Source of the DNA: Methylobacterium sp. C25
Lineage (GTDB): Bacteria; Pseudomonadota; Alphaproteobacteria; Rhizobiales; Beijerinckiaceae
Direction: 5' to 3'
NCBI RefSeq assembly: GCF_021352225.1
Contig: NZ_JAAUVI010000001.1
Span: 372,001 to 436,000 of the forward strand
DNA: 64,000 bases
The position numbers and the translations under genes were made by a program. Shown piece by piece: positions 33,838-41,512 of this stretch (the first letter of the stretch is position 1; every line of letters starts with the position of its first letter). The notes under the pieces are model-generated. The model made no database searches and was not told the DNA's origin. It worked only from the letters and a program-made list of their open reading frames with translations.

Positions 33838-34269
33838 ATGCGCGCCTCTTTCGCGACCGCTTTTCTGCTCGTCACCGCCTCGGCCCTGCCGAGTGCGGCA
33901 CAGGCGCCCTCCCGATCGGGCGACGTCCCGTCCACGACCGGCACGGCAGGCGCCTCGCCGATCATCGCCTGCGCCTCCCTCGCCAATCTGCGCGCGGTGC
34001 TGCGCGATGCGAAGGGTGATGCCGGAGCAGCGGTGCAGGTCGTGACCGATCCCAAATCCGATCTCGGCTGCTCGGTCCTCGATAAGAAGGCGGTAACGGG
34101 CATCTCCGATCACGTCGCCTTGAACGGCCGCGCCTATGAATGCCTCGGCCTGCAGAATACCAGCATCTGCCAGTGGACCGTGGCTGGCTCGGCGGCTCCG
34201 CCCCCCGCCCCCTCGACACCGGCGCGGGGTGCCGGGGCGTCTCCAGCTCAGCCGAAAAACAAACGCTGA
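33838..34269 (+). CDS. Secreted four-cysteine protein, paralogue of the next gene
   Basis: A 143-residue protein with signal peptide (residues 1-23), an unstructured Ser/Thr/Gly segment, a compact core (about 41-114) and a Pro/Ala-rich basic tail. The core has C45, C78, C102 and C111 in the context IIACASLANLRAVL, DLGCSVL, AYECLG and ICQWTV. The product of the next gene shows the same order and the same 24-residue step between second and third Cys, so both belong to one unnamed family and probably form two disulfides in the periplasm. The ATG at 33838 starts the signal peptide; the longer frame does not. Confidence 0.7.
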   Translation: MRASFATAFLLVTASALPSAAQAPSRSGDVPSTTGTAGASPIIACASLANLRAVLRDAKGDAGAAVQVVTDPKSDLGCSVLDKKAVTGISDHVALNGRAYECLGLQNTSICQWTVAGSAAPPPAPSTPARGAGASPAQPKNKR

Positions 34270-34351
34270 GCCCGGTCGACGCTGCCAAGGCTGGGCAAAA
34301 TCGGCAATCGGCCTAGTTTGAGCGGGAGTAACCGTACCCGGAGACGCTGCC

Positions 34352-34627
34352 TTGCGGCTGCCCCTGACCCTCTGCCTGCTGCTGCTCACCTCTGCCAACG
34401 CTCTCGCCGCACCGGCGGCGACGGTGGTCGGCTGCGACAACCTCATAACCCTGAGGCGCCTGACCATGCAGAACCCGGATGGACCGGACATCCCGGCCGA
34501 GATCGGCGGATGCCGTGCCATTTCCGCCGACCGGATCGGCGAGGTCGAGAAGCGCTCGATGATCGGCGACGTCCCCTACGAGTGCAGGAACGTCAAGGAA
34601 GCGTCCTGCCTCTGGCTGCGACCGTGA
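34352..34627 (+). CDS. Secreted four-cysteine protein, paralogue of the preceding gene
   Basis: A 91-residue protein with a signal peptide (residues 1-20, ALAA) and a core with C28, C54, C78 and C86: VVGCDNLITLRRL, IGGCRAI, PYECRN and SCLWLR. It is a shorter form of the protein encoded at 33838-34269, without linker and tail. The start is a TTG with GGAGA eight bases before it; there is no ATG or GTG that would keep the signal peptide. Function unknown. The tandem order points to local duplication. Confidence 0.65.
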   Translation: MRLPLTLCLLLLTSANALAAPAATVVGCDNLITLRRLTMQNPDGPDIPAEIGGCRAISADRIGEVEKRSMIGDVPYECRNVKEASCLWLRP

Positions 34628-34805
34628 GCGGTGCGGGCTAGCAATCGCCGAAGACCACCATGCGGTCGGCAATCAGGTTCAGTCGTCCACCCCTCTTGCG
34701 GAGTCGCCGCCCCATCGTTCAGACGGGGGCGATGCGCCTGACCAGGGATCGGGCGTGAGGGGCGGCACAACGTCCGCAGATCGAGAGAGCGAGGGAGCCG
34801 TCCTG

Positions 34806-35114
34806 ATGCAGCGTCACGTCGCCCGCCTGCGAGGGGGCCTTGTGCCCGCTCGGTCCCATTGTCTCGGTGCGATGCTGTTCCTGGCCGTCTTGGGCGTCTC
34901 CGGTGCGGCGCGGGCCGAAGAGCCGCCGATCACCAGCCTGCAGGATGCCGCCTGCCGTGCAGAGGCGAAGGCGAAGGTGTTCTCGATGCCCGACCCGCTG
35001 AATCTCGGCCTGCGCGAGATCGGCAAGCAGCTCTATTTCGGCTGCATGAAGCGCGGGTCGCATTCCGGACGCCACGCCCATCAAAAGAAAAAGCGCCGGC
35101 ATCACCGGCGCTGA
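34806..35114 (+). CDS. Small secreted protein with basic His/Lys/Arg tail
   Basis: A 102-residue protein from the ATG at 34806 (a GTG at 34755 is also in frame). A late, arginine-preceded signal segment (about 18-38) is followed by a core SLQDAACRAEAKAKVFSMPD and LGLREIGKQLYFGCMKRG with two cysteines, then a very basic tail HSGRHAHQKKKRRHHRR. No family is recognised. The tail-coding bases double as the terminator hairpin of the convergent gene at 35121-35321. Confidence 0.6.
   Translation: MQRHVARLRGGLVPARSHCLGAMLFLAVLGVSGAARAEEPPITSLQDAACRAEAKAKVFSMPDPLNLGLREIGKQLYFGCMKRGSHSGRHAHQKKKRRHHRR
35083..35112 (-). terminator. Rho-independent terminator lying inside the convergent gene
   Basis: On the minus strand AGCGCCGG and CCGGCGCT pair around TGATG and are followed by TTTTTCTTTT. 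It ends the transcript of 35121-35321, while on the plus strand the same bases encode KKKRRHHRR of the opposite gene. Confidence 0.82.
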
Positions 35115-35120
35115 TGGGGG

Positions 35121-35321
35121 TCAGTTCGCGAGAGGCGCGCCGATCCTGGCACGGAGCTGATCCCGCAGGCTCTCGCTGACCGGGCTCGCCTCGGCCTCGA
35201 TCGCCCACATCAGCCGCAGCAGCTTGCTGATCGGGAGAGTCTGGTTGCGCAGCGCGTCAGCGACCTGCTGCTGGAGTGCTCCGGTCGCTTTGCTCGAAGT
35301 CGGCTCGGCTGTCGTCTGCAT
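35121..35321 (-). CDS. Small protein of unknown function
   Basis: A 66-residue, mostly helical protein: LQQQVADALRNQTLPISKLLRLMWAIEAEASPVSESLRDQLRARIG. The composition is amphipathic and codon use fits the neighbours. A good terminator directly after the stop supports that it is expressed. No signal peptide and no recognised family. Confidence 0.6.
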   Translation of the reverse strand: MQTTAEPTSSKATGALQQQVADALRNQTLPISKLLRLMWAIEAEASPVSESLRDQLRARIGAPLAN

Positions 35322-35548
35322 GATCCGGTCCCGCTCGGACGTGTCTCGCCGCGGGCCTTTAAGGCCATCCGCCGGATCGCGCCATAGCTTTGCCGACTAT
35401 CCCCAGGCCTTGCACAGCCTGGAATGCTTCCATGCAACACGGCCATGCAGCCAGCGATGGGCAGCACGGGATTCCTGACCGCCGAAATGCGCGAGGCGCT
35501 CCGCACGTGAGTCGTACGGAGCGCCTCGAAAGGCCGTTGCGGCGCGTG

Positions 35549-35842
35549 TCAGTGCAGGGCGATTCCCGTCGTCGACGCGCGGGAGGCCTTCTTCGGCTTG
35601 GCGGGCGATTTCGCGGCGGCGGCCTTCGGAGCCGGCTTGGCAGCGACAGCCTTGGCCGGGGCCTTGGCGCGCGCGGGCGCCTTCTTGGCGCTCGCCTCGG
35701 CGGCGGGAGCGGTCTCGACGCGGGCAGCGGCGATCTCGATCTCGGCCTGGATCCAATGGGCCTCAGCCCGGCCCGCGACGCGGCCCTCGCCTTCCCAGAT
35801 GTAGTAGGCGCGCTCACGCACGCGGTGCTCGATGGTGTCCAT
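35549..35842 (-). CDS. DUF2934 protein with histone-H1-like Lys/Ala/Pro tail
   Basis: A 97-residue protein. Residues 1-40 are a DUF2934 motif: RVRERAYYIWEGEGRVAGRAEAHWIQAEIEI, i.e. R-x-RA-Y-x-(I/L)-WE-x-EGRPxGrdxehWxxAExE. The rest is a low-complexity AKKAPARAKAPAKAVAAKP-type tail like that of histone H1 or AlgP, a likely nucleic-acid binding tail. DUF2934 function is unknown. The ATG at 35842 is at the domain start; the frame before it lacks homology. A full CtrA-type box lies 44-62 bases upstream. Confidence 0.85.
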   Translation of the reverse strand: MDTIEHRVRERAYYIWEGEGRVAGRAEAHWIQAEIEIAAARVETAPAAEASAKKAPARAKAPAKAVAAKPAPKAAAAKSPAKPKKASRASTTGIALH

Positions 35843-35885
35843 GATGCTCTCCCGTGGGGTCGTCCGACACGAACCTTGGGAGGGC

Positions 35886-35904
35886 ATGGTTAAGAGATGG
35901 TTAA
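35886..35904 (-). promoter_or_regulatory. CtrA-binding box
   Basis: On the minus strand TTAACCATCTCTTAACCAT: two TTAACCAT units giving TTAA-N7-TTAA, the full consensus for the cell-cycle regulator CtrA. It lies 44-62 bases before the DUF2934 gene start. Confidence 0.7.
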
Positions 35905-35990
35905 ATCGCTTGCGCCGCAATATTCGCGGGATTGGCACAGGTGCGATGCGTCTCATCCGGGCCACAATGCCCCCGTCGACGACCCGGCCT

Positions 35991-36254
35991 TCAGGTCCGA
36001 CGCGACAGCCGGCGCTGGTTCGCGCGGACCTTGCGGCGATAGCCGGAGACGACGCTCTGGGTCGAACCGCCCGTGGCCATCGTCATGGCGGCCTCGCCGG
36101 CCGCGAACATCTTCTCGCTGATCATGCGCTGCGCTTCGATCTGCGCGCCCGTGCCGCCGGCGGCGAGCTTCGCCAACCGCAGGCCGATCACCGCCTGCGA
36201 TTCGAGGGCGAGCATCGCGGTGTCCATGCCGAGCTTCCACCACGGTCCGAACAT
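35991..36254 (-). CDS. Conserved-looking helical protein of unknown function
   Basis: An 87-residue protein: MFGPWWKLGMDTAMLALESQ, then AVIGLRLAKLAAGG, EAQRMISEKMFAAGEAAMTMATGG and a basic SGYRRKVRANQRRLSRR end. It is amphipathic-helical throughout with a Trp-Trp near the start, and could bind membranes or polyester granules (phasin-like), but no family is claimed. A GGAACG...-like sequence lies upstream at 36303, without a proper -10. The gene sits among other small minus-strand genes. Confidence 0.65.
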   Translation of the reverse strand: MFGPWWKLGMDTAMLALESQAVIGLRLAKLAAGGTGAQIEAQRMISEKMFAAGEAAMTMATGGSTQSVVSGYRRKVRANQRRLSRRT

Positions 36255-36341
36255 GCAAAGGGGCTCCTGAGTTGAGGCCTTCGTAAAGCCCCGCTTGCTC
36301 GAAACGTTCCCGCCCAGCGCCCGGATCGAGCGCCGGCAGGC

Positions 36342-36764
36342 TCAATCGAAGTCGAAATTGCGACCCTTGGCCTGGGATCCGCCGAGGCTGATCTTCTTGG
36401 CCGGGGGCTTCGCCTGGGCGCCGCCGAGGCTGACCTTCTTCGGCGCGGGGGCCGCGGCCTTGGGGTCTTCGACGACCGGAGCCGGCTTCAGCGAGGCCTG
36501 GCCGTGGATCACCGAGCCGATCTCGCCAACGGCGCGGATCAGGTCGTCGCGCTCGCAGGCGCGCGCCACCTTGAGCCCGAGCTGGTGCATGTGGCTCTTG
36601 CTGTAGAGGTAGCCCGCGAGCCGCGCCCGCGTCAGCGGCGGGATCTCCTCGAGGATGTACGGCAGGTCGTAGTCGTCGGCGCGATAGACCTCCCCCAGCA
36701 GCTCCATCGAGACGGGGCATTCCTTGTCGGGTTCGGCGCCGGTCGTCGGATGGGCCTGGCTCAT
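36342..36764 (-). CDS. Unrecognised protein with repeated KK(V/I)SLGG motifs
   Basis: A 140-residue protein. The N-terminal 85 residues look folded and helical (DDYDLPYILEEIPPLTRARLAGYLYSKSHMHQLGLKVAR, with the acidic CPVSMELLGEVYRADDYD before). The C-terminal part is linker-like with two copies of KK(V/I)SLGG(A/S)QAK. No family recognised. Its ATG overlaps the stop of the upstream secreted-protein gene (ATGA), so the two are translationally coupled and should work together. Confidence 0.65.
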   Translation of the reverse strand: MSQAHPTTGAEPDKECPVSMELLGEVYRADDYDLPYILEEIPPLTRARLAGYLYSKSHMHQLGLKVARACERDDLIRAVGEIGSVIHGQASLKPAPVVEDPKAAAPAPKKVSLGGAQAKPPAKKISLGGSQAKGRNFDFD

Positions 36765-37072
36765 GGATCACCTGCTGGGACGGTGGACGGGTCTGGGATC
36801 GCTCCGGTGGCGGAGACATCGGATGCCAAGCCTCGAACGCCGTCCGGAGGGACGGGAGCGAGCGGCTTCATGCATCCGGTGCAGACCGAAGCGATGGCGA
36901 TGCGTGCCCGACGGTCGCTACGCGCCCACACCGACGCCCGCAAGGCCCTTGCCCGCGCCGCCACGGCCGCATCGTCGTTCGGGCGGATGCGCAGGAACAG
37001 CGGCTCCTCGGCGGAAGCCGGCGACGCGGCAAGGACCGCGCCGGCGAGTAGGACGGGGAGGAGGCTTCGCAC
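36761..37072 (-). CDS. Secreted protein of unknown function, coupled to the next gene
   Basis: A 103-residue protein from a GTG at 37072: signal peptide SLLPVLLAGAVLAASPASAEE, then FLRIRPNDDAAVAARARALRASVWARSDRRARIAIASVCTGCMKPL with a CxxC pair, and a Pro/Gly-rich end. GAGGG lies 7 bases before the GTG, which decides this start; ATG codons at 37120 and 37141 are also in frame but lie within the CtrA-type palindrome. It overlaps the next gene by four bases. Confidence 0.55.
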   Translation of the reverse strand: MRSLLPVLLAGAVLAASPASAEEPLFLRIRPNDDAAVAARARALRASVWARSDRRARIAIASVCTGCMKPLAPVPPDGVRGLASDVSATGAIPDPSTVPAGDP

Positions 37073-37118
37073 GCGGCGCCCTCGCTGCTGTGTCCGGAAG
37101 CGGGCAGGATCGGCCGCC

Positions 37119-37141
37119 ATGGTTAAACACGGCTTAACCAT
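37119..37141. promoter_or_regulatory. CtrA-binding box (perfect palindrome)
   Basis: ATGGTTAA-ACACGGC-TTAACCAT, i.e. TTAA-N7-TTAA with both outer CCAT extensions. It is a full, symmetric CtrA consensus lying 47 bases upstream of the minus-strand secreted-protein operon and 75 bases upstream of a possible 30-residue plus-strand gene. Confidence 0.72.
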
Positions 37142-37215
37142 ACACCACCGGAAGCGATGACGCAGCGACCGAACGCCTGATCGACCCGGGCCGCCGTCGC
37201 GGTTCAAGCAGGCGC

Positions 37216-37308
37216 ATGGAGATGCTGCCGCTCGGATTCGCGCCCCTGTCGCTCATGGCGGCCGCCCTCGCCTATTCCGGCTTGATGATCTTCGCCATGC
37301 GGCGGTGA
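37216..37308 (+). CDS. Possible 30-residue single-span membrane peptide
   Basis: ATG to TGA of 31 codons encoding [20 protein letters not shown], then [10 protein letters not shown]. It is one hydrophobic segment followed by Arg-Arg, like many bacterial small membrane proteins. AGCAGG lies 5 bases upstream. It lies between a CtrA-type box and hisS. Support is only composition and placement. Confidence 0.4.
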   Translation: MEMLPLGFAPLSLMAAALAYSGLMIFAMRR

Positions 37309-37396
37309 CGGGTGCGCGCCCTCTGCTTGCCGCCGGACTAGGGCCTGCGATAGAGCCGGGGACCATTCCCTGGGCTCCAGAACGATCGACATCCCC

Positions 37397-38905
37397 ATGA
37401 CGGGCGACAAACCCAAGGCGCGGCTGCCCCGCGGCTTCCTCGACCGCAGCGAGAGCGACCTCGCCGCGCAGGGACGGATGCTGGAGACGATCAAGCAGGC
37501 CTTCGAGCTCTACGGGTTCGAGGCGCTTGAGACGCCGTTCATCGAGTACACCGAGGCGCTCGGAAAGTTCCTGCCCGATCTCGACCGGCCGAACGAGGGC
37601 GTCTTTTCGTTCCAGGACGACGACGAGCAGTGGCTCTCGCTGCGCTACGACCTGACCGCGCCGCTCGCCCGTCACGTCGCCGAACACTTCGACGCGATCC
37701 CGAAGCCCTATCGCAGCTACCGGAACGGCTACGTCTTCCGCAACGAGAAGCCGGGTCCGGGCCGCTTCCGCCAGTTCATGCAGTTCGATGCCGACATCGT
37801 CGGCGCCGGTAGCGTGGCAGCGGATGCCGAGGTCTGCATGCTGATGGCCGACACCCTCGACCGGCTCGGCCTCGCCGGCCAATACGTGGTGAAGGTCAAC
37901 AACCGGAAAGTGCTCGACGGCGTCATGGAGGCCTGCGGGCTCGCGGGCGAAGACAAGGCCGGCCAGCGCCTGACCGTACTGCGCGCCATCGACAAGCTCG
38001 ATCGGCTGGGCGCCGACGGCGTGCGCCTCCTGCTCGGCGCCGGACGCAAGGACGAGAGCGGCGACTTCACGAAGGGCGCGGGGCTCTCGGCCGACGCGAT
38101 CGATCGCATCCTCGCCTACGTCTCCTTCGAAGCCGCGCCGCACCAGGGCAGCGACCGCATGGCCTTCTGGGAGAAGCTGTTCGGCACCTGGCACGACGTC
38201 GTCGGCGAATCCGAGACCGGCCGCGAAGGCATTGCCGAGTTGCACGCCATCATGCGGCTCTGCACGGCGGCCGGTTACGGCCATGACCGCGTCCGGGCCG
38301 ATCCGTCCGTGGTGCGCGGCCTCGAATACTATACCGGCCCGGTCTACGAGGCCGAGCTGACCTTCCCCGTCCAGAACGAGGACGGCCAGACGGTGCGCTT
38401 CGGCTCGGTCGCGGGCGGTGGCCGCTATGACGGCCTCGTCGGTCGCTTCCGCTCCGAGCCGGTGCCGGCCACCGGATTCTCGATCGGCGTCTCGCGGCTG
38501 TTTTCGGCACTGCAGCTCACGAACAGCCCCCTGCTCCAGGGCGCGGCGAAGCCCGGCCCCGTCGTCGTGCTCGTGCTCGACCGTGAAAACATCGCCGAGT
38601 ACCAGGCCCATGTCGCAGCCCTGCGCCAGGCTGGCATCCGGGCCGAGCTCTATCTCGGCTCGTCCGGCATGAAGGCCCAGATGAAATACGCCGACCGTCG
38701 ACGTTCGCCCGTCGCCCTGATCCAGGGCTCGAACGAGCGCGAAGCCGGCGAGATCCAGATCAAGGACCTGATCGAAGGCGCCAAGGCTGCGGCCAACATC
38801 GCCAGCAACGCCGAGTGGAAGGCCGCGCGGCCCGCCCAGTTCTCGGTGCCGGTTGCCGAGATGGTCGAGCGCGTGCGTGAAGTGCTGGCGCGTCACTACG
38901 GCTGA
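37397..38905 (+). CDS. hisS: Histidyl-tRNA synthetase
   Basis: A 502-residue class II aminoacyl-tRNA synthetase that charges tRNA-His in the cytoplasm. The motifs are clear: [20 protein letters not shown] at the start, motif 2 region [29 protein letters not shown], the His-specific [17 protein letters not shown] and motif 3 [14 protein letters not shown] / [12 protein letters not shown]-terminal anticodon-binding domain follows ([17 protein letters not shown]). This is the longer alphaproteobacterial type. It is a single gene. Confidence 0.97.
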   Translation: MTGDKPKARLPRGFLDRSESDLAAQGRMLETIKQAFELYGFEALETPFIEYTEALGKFLPDLDRPNEGVFSFQDDDEQWLSLRYDLTAPLARHVAEHFDAIPKPYRSYRNGYVFRNEKPGPGRFRQFMQFDADIVGAGSVAADAEVCMLMADTLDRLGLAGQYVVKVNNRKVLDGVMEACGLAGEDKAGQRLTVLRAIDKLDRLGADGVRLLLGAGRKDESGDFTKGAGLSADAIDRILAYVSFEAAPHQGSDRMAFWEKLFGTWHDVVGESETGREGIAELHAIMRLCTAAGYGHDRVRADPSVVRGLEYYTGPVYEAELTFPVQNEDGQTVRFGSVAGGGRYDGLVGRFRSEPVPATGFSIGVSRLFSALQLTNSPLLQGAAKPGPVVVLVLDRENIAEYQAHVAALRQAGIRAELYLGSSGMKAQMKYADRRRSPVALIQGSNEREAGEIQIKDLIEGAKAAANIASNAEWKAARPAQFSVPVAEMVERVREVLARHYG

Positions 38906-38929
38906 AGCGCGCCCATCAGCCCCGTCTAG

Positions 38930-38963
38930 TCATTCCGAGTTCCGCCCAGCGGTTCTGGAATGA
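38930..38963. repeat. Imperfect inverted repeat of the TCATTCC...GGAATGA type
   Basis: TCATTCC and GGAATGA flank a partly paired centre (CCGC...GCGG). Together with the copy at 1139-1165 (also followed by CGGC) it points to a dispersed palindromic element family. Confidence 0.6.
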
Positions 38964-38993
38964 CGGCGGCCATTTGACCGCAGACGCCGCCGC

Positions 38994-39012
38994 TTAAGCC
39001 CTCGTTTACCAT
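38994..39012 (+). promoter_or_regulatory. Near-consensus CtrA box
   Basis: TTAA-GCCCTCG-TTTACCAT: TTAA-N7-TTAACCAT with one mismatch. It lies 40-58 bases before the secreted-protein gene at 39052. Confidence 0.55.
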
Positions 39013-39051
39013 ACACTCCGACAGTCCTCTCACGCATTGCGGGAGATGACG

Positions 39052-39423
39052 ATGGAACGGGAACGGTGGGAGGCAGCGTATCGGGCGCTGGCGCTGCTGT
39101 GTCTCGGCGCCTCGCTCGGCTTCAGCGCGACCGTCTTCGCTGCCGACTACCCCGAGATCATCGACGAGCCGCTGGTCGCCCCGGGTCCCCGCTATTTCCC
39201 GCGCGGCGATGGCGAGGCCGATGCTTCGACGCTCGCACCGGTGCCCGTACGGCATCGCATCCTCGGCTGCACGCCCTGGCGCGTTCCCGTACCGACCGAT
39301 GCCCTCGACGATCCGAGTTATGTCGGCTCGGCCTTCGGCCTGGGAAAGCCGAGCTATTACGGCAACCCGCCCGGCCCGGGCCGCGACGACCCGTTCGGCC
39401 GACCTCTGCGCTATTGCCGCTGA
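39052..39423 (+). CDS. Secreted protein of unknown function
   Basis: A 123-residue protein with an N-terminal signal peptide (to about residue 32, VFAAD). The mature part is Pro/Gly/Tyr-rich with DYPEIIDEPLVAPGPRYFPR, a lone C in ILGCTPWRVPVPTDAL and a final PFGRPLRYCR, so one disulfide is possible. GGGAG at 39041 is directly against the ATG at 39046 but six bases from the ATG at 39052, which is therefore taken as the start. A CtrA-like box lies upstream. No family recognised. Confidence 0.7.
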   Translation: MERERWEAAYRALALLCLGASLGFSATVFAADYPEIIDEPLVAPGPRYFPRGDGEADASTLAPVPVRHRILGCTPWRVPVPTDALDDPSYVGSAFGLGKPSYYGNPPGPGRDDPFGRPLRYCR

Positions 39424-39447
39424 ACCTTCCTCGGCAGTGCGAGCAGC

Positions 39448-39999
39448 TTACTCTTCACCCAACACGAAGGGGTAAGCCGTTTCCACCACATATGGCCCGC
39501 CGCCGCGTGAAGCCCTTGCCGAGAACAGCGCCGCCCGCCTCGCTGTGAAACCGATCCGCGCGAAAATCCCCGTTTGCACAATGTAATGCGCGACCGCCTC
39601 GGCCCCCATGCCACGGCCGAGCCGGGCCAGCGTCACGTGCGGCGTGAACTTCCGCGGTTCGGGCTCCAGACCGGCATGGCGGGCGATGCGCTCGTGCTCC
39701 GCATGCAAGTCGTTGAGCTCGGGATTGGTCGCGACGGATGCATAGAGGGCGCGCGGCTTGTCGCCGCCGAAGACCGCGAGTTCGTCGAGCACGATCTCGA
39801 TCGGCGCTCGCGGTCGCGCGTCTTCGAGCATCGCATGCACCTCGTTCGCCGTGGCGATGTCGACGTCACCGAGGAAGCGCAGCGTGATGTGCAGGTCCCC
39901 GTCCTCGACCCAGCGCGCACCGGGCAGGCCACCGCCATACGCACCGAGATGCTGCGCGATCTCGGCCGGGATCTCCAATCCGGTGAACAGGCGCGGCAT
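39448..39999 (-). CDS. thpR: RNA 2',3'-cyclic phosphodiesterase
   Basis: A 183-residue 2H phosphoesterase. It starts MPRLFTGLEIPAEI and has the two H-x-T-x motifs HITLRFLG (about residue 37) and HVTLARLG (about residue 120), which form the active site that opens 2',3'-cyclic phosphates in RNA. Length fits ThpR/LigT (about 180). It lies directly after the arylesterase gene on the same strand, with the stop codon of one next to the start of the other, so they are likely cotranscribed. Confidence 0.92.
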   Translation of the reverse strand: MPRLFTGLEIPAEIAQHLGAYGGGLPGARWVEDGDLHITLRFLGDVDIATANEVHAMLEDARPRAPIEIVLDELAVFGGDKPRALYASVATNPELNDLHAEHERIARHAGLEPEPRKFTPHVTLARLGRGMGAEAVAHYIVQTGIFARIGFTARRAALFSARASRGGGPYVVETAYPFVLGEE

Positions 40000-40638
40000 T
40001 CAGTTGCCGCCGGCCTGAAGTCGCCCGAGGAAGGTCTCCACCGAGGGAAGGATCTCCTCGACGATCCTCTGCACGCCCTTCGGATTGGGATGCAGCCGGT
40101 CGGCGAGGTTGAAGGCGGGATCGCCGGCGATGCCCGTCAGGAAGAATGGGTAGAGCACCAGCCCGTATTGCTTGGCGAGATCGGGATAGATCGCGTCGAA
40201 CTTGGCGATGAAGTCCGGCCCGAGATTGGTCGAGGCCTTCATGCCAGCAAGCAGCACCGGAATGCCGCGTGCCTTGAGCCGCGAGATGATCGTGTCGAGC
40301 GCCTGACGGGTCACGGCCGGGTCGGTCCCGCGCAGCATGTCGTTGGCGCCGAGTTCGAGAATGACGCCGTCTGTCCCGTCCGGCACCGACCAGTCGAGCC
40401 GGTCGAGCCCGCCGGTCGAGGTATCGCCCGAGACGCCGGCATTGCTGATCGCGACGTCGTGACCCTTCGCCTTCAGCTCTTTTTCCAGGACCGCCGGAAA
40501 GGCCGCGTTCGCCGGCAGCATGTAGCCGGCCGTGAGGCTGTCCCCGAAGGCGACGAGCTTGAGCGGTTTTGCGGCGCTTGCGGAATGCATGGGAGCAATG
40601 AGCGTGACTGCGGCAAAGAGGAGCATCAGCGTGGCCAT
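40000..40638 (-). CDS. tesA: Periplasmic SGNH-type arylesterase (TesA-like)
   Basis: A 212-residue protein with a signal peptide (residues 1-22) and a GDSL hydrolase domain: FGDSLTAGY (Ser34), SGDTSTGGLDRL (block II Gly), ELGANDMLRG (block III Asn) and ADRLHPNPKG near the end with the Asp/His pair. It hydrolyses esters or acyl-CoA in the periplasm (TesA, thioesterase I/lysophospholipase type). It is divergent to an ABC ATPase/permease pair, the same gene order as tesA-ybbA-ybbP in E. coli. The start at 40638 opens the signal peptide. Confidence 0.9.
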   Translation of the reverse strand: MATLMLLFAAVTLIAPMHSASAAKPLKLVAFGDSLTAGYMLPANAAFPAVLEKELKAKGHDVAISNAGVSGDTSTGGLDRLDWSVPDGTDGVILELGANDMLRGTDPAVTRQALDTIISRLKARGIPVLLAGMKASTNLGPDFIAKFDAIYPDLAKQYGLVLYPFFLTGIAGDPAFNLADRLHPNPKGVQRIVEEILPSVETFLGRLQAGGN

Positions 40639-40809
40639 GCGCCGAGCGCGACGCCACCCCACATGCCGGTTTCCGTGGGGCCGGGGGGCCTCGCCCGCGA
40701 ATCCGATGCGTGACACAAGGCGCGCGACGATTCCCGATTCAACCTGCACTGGACCGGTCCTTTCGCCGATGACGTCTTCCCCATCCGCGCACAGATCGGT
40801 CTCCCGGCC

Positions 40810-41493
40810 GTGAGCGACAAGGCCGTCTCCCTCTCCGAGATCGATCTGAGCCTCGGTCGCGGCCCCTCCCGCGTCCACGTGCTGCGCGGCATTTCCCTCG
40901 AGGTGAACAGGGGCGAAGCCGTCGGCCTCGTCGGTCCATCGGGTTCGGGCAAGTCGACCCTGCTCATGGTGATGGCCGGACTGGAAAGGCCGGATTCCGG
41001 GCGGATCACTGTCGCCGGCACGGATCTCGGCGGCCTCGACGAGGATGCGCTGGCGCGCTTCCGCGGCCGCAACATCGGGATCGTCTTCCAGGCTTTCCAT
41101 CTCGTGCCGACCATGACGGCGCTCGAGAACGTGGCGCTTCCGCTCGAACTCGCCGACGCGCCGGACGCCCAGGCTCGCGCCGCAGCCGAACTCGAGGCCG
41201 TCGGGCTCGGGCATCGTCTGAACCACTACCCGGCCCAGCTCTCCGGCGGCGAGCAGCAGCGCGTCGCCGTGGCGCGCGCGCTGGCGCCGAATCCGGCGAT
41301 CCTCGTCGCCGACGAGCCCACCGGCAACCTCGACGAGGCGACCGGCCGCGGCATCGTCGACCTGCTGTTCGGGCTGAAGCGCGAGCGCGGCGCGACCCTG
41401 GTGCTGGTCACCCATGATCCAGGCCTCGCAGAGCGCTGCGACCGAACCGTGCGGCTGCGCGCAGGCCGCGTCGAGGAGCCGGTGACGGCGTGA
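40810..41493 (+). CDS. ybbA: ABC transporter ATP-binding protein, YbbA/LolD-like
   Basis: A 227-residue ABC ATPase of the MacB/LolD group: Walker A GPSGSGKST (42-50), Q-loop FQAFHLVPTMTALENV, signature LSGGEQQR, Walker B ILVADEPTG and the switch His in VLVTHD. It starts with GTG at 40810. The partner is the FtsX-type permease gene that follows; together with divergent tesA this matches the YbbA-YbbP system, proposed to move lipids or lipoproteins or act as a mechanotransmitter in the envelope. Confidence 0.92.
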   Translation: MSDKAVSLSEIDLSLGRGPSRVHVLRGISLEVNRGEAVGLVGPSGSGKSTLLMVMAGLERPDSGRITVAGTDLGGLDEDALARFRGRNIGIVFQAFHLVPTMTALENVALPLELADAPDAQARAAAELEAVGLGHRLNHYPAQLSGGEQQRVAVARALAPNPAILVADEPTGNLDEATGRGIVDLLFGLKRERGATLVLVTHDPGLAERCDRTVRLRAGRVEEPVTA

Positions 41494-41512
41494 GCCTTGC
41501 TCTCACCAATCC

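Noticed and set aside
36299..36322. GGAAC-N16-GCTT upstream of the gene at 35991-36254, as an EcfG promoter
   Set aside because: The -10 lacks CGTT (only the last two bases fit) and it lies near the end of the upstream gene; too weak to annotate.
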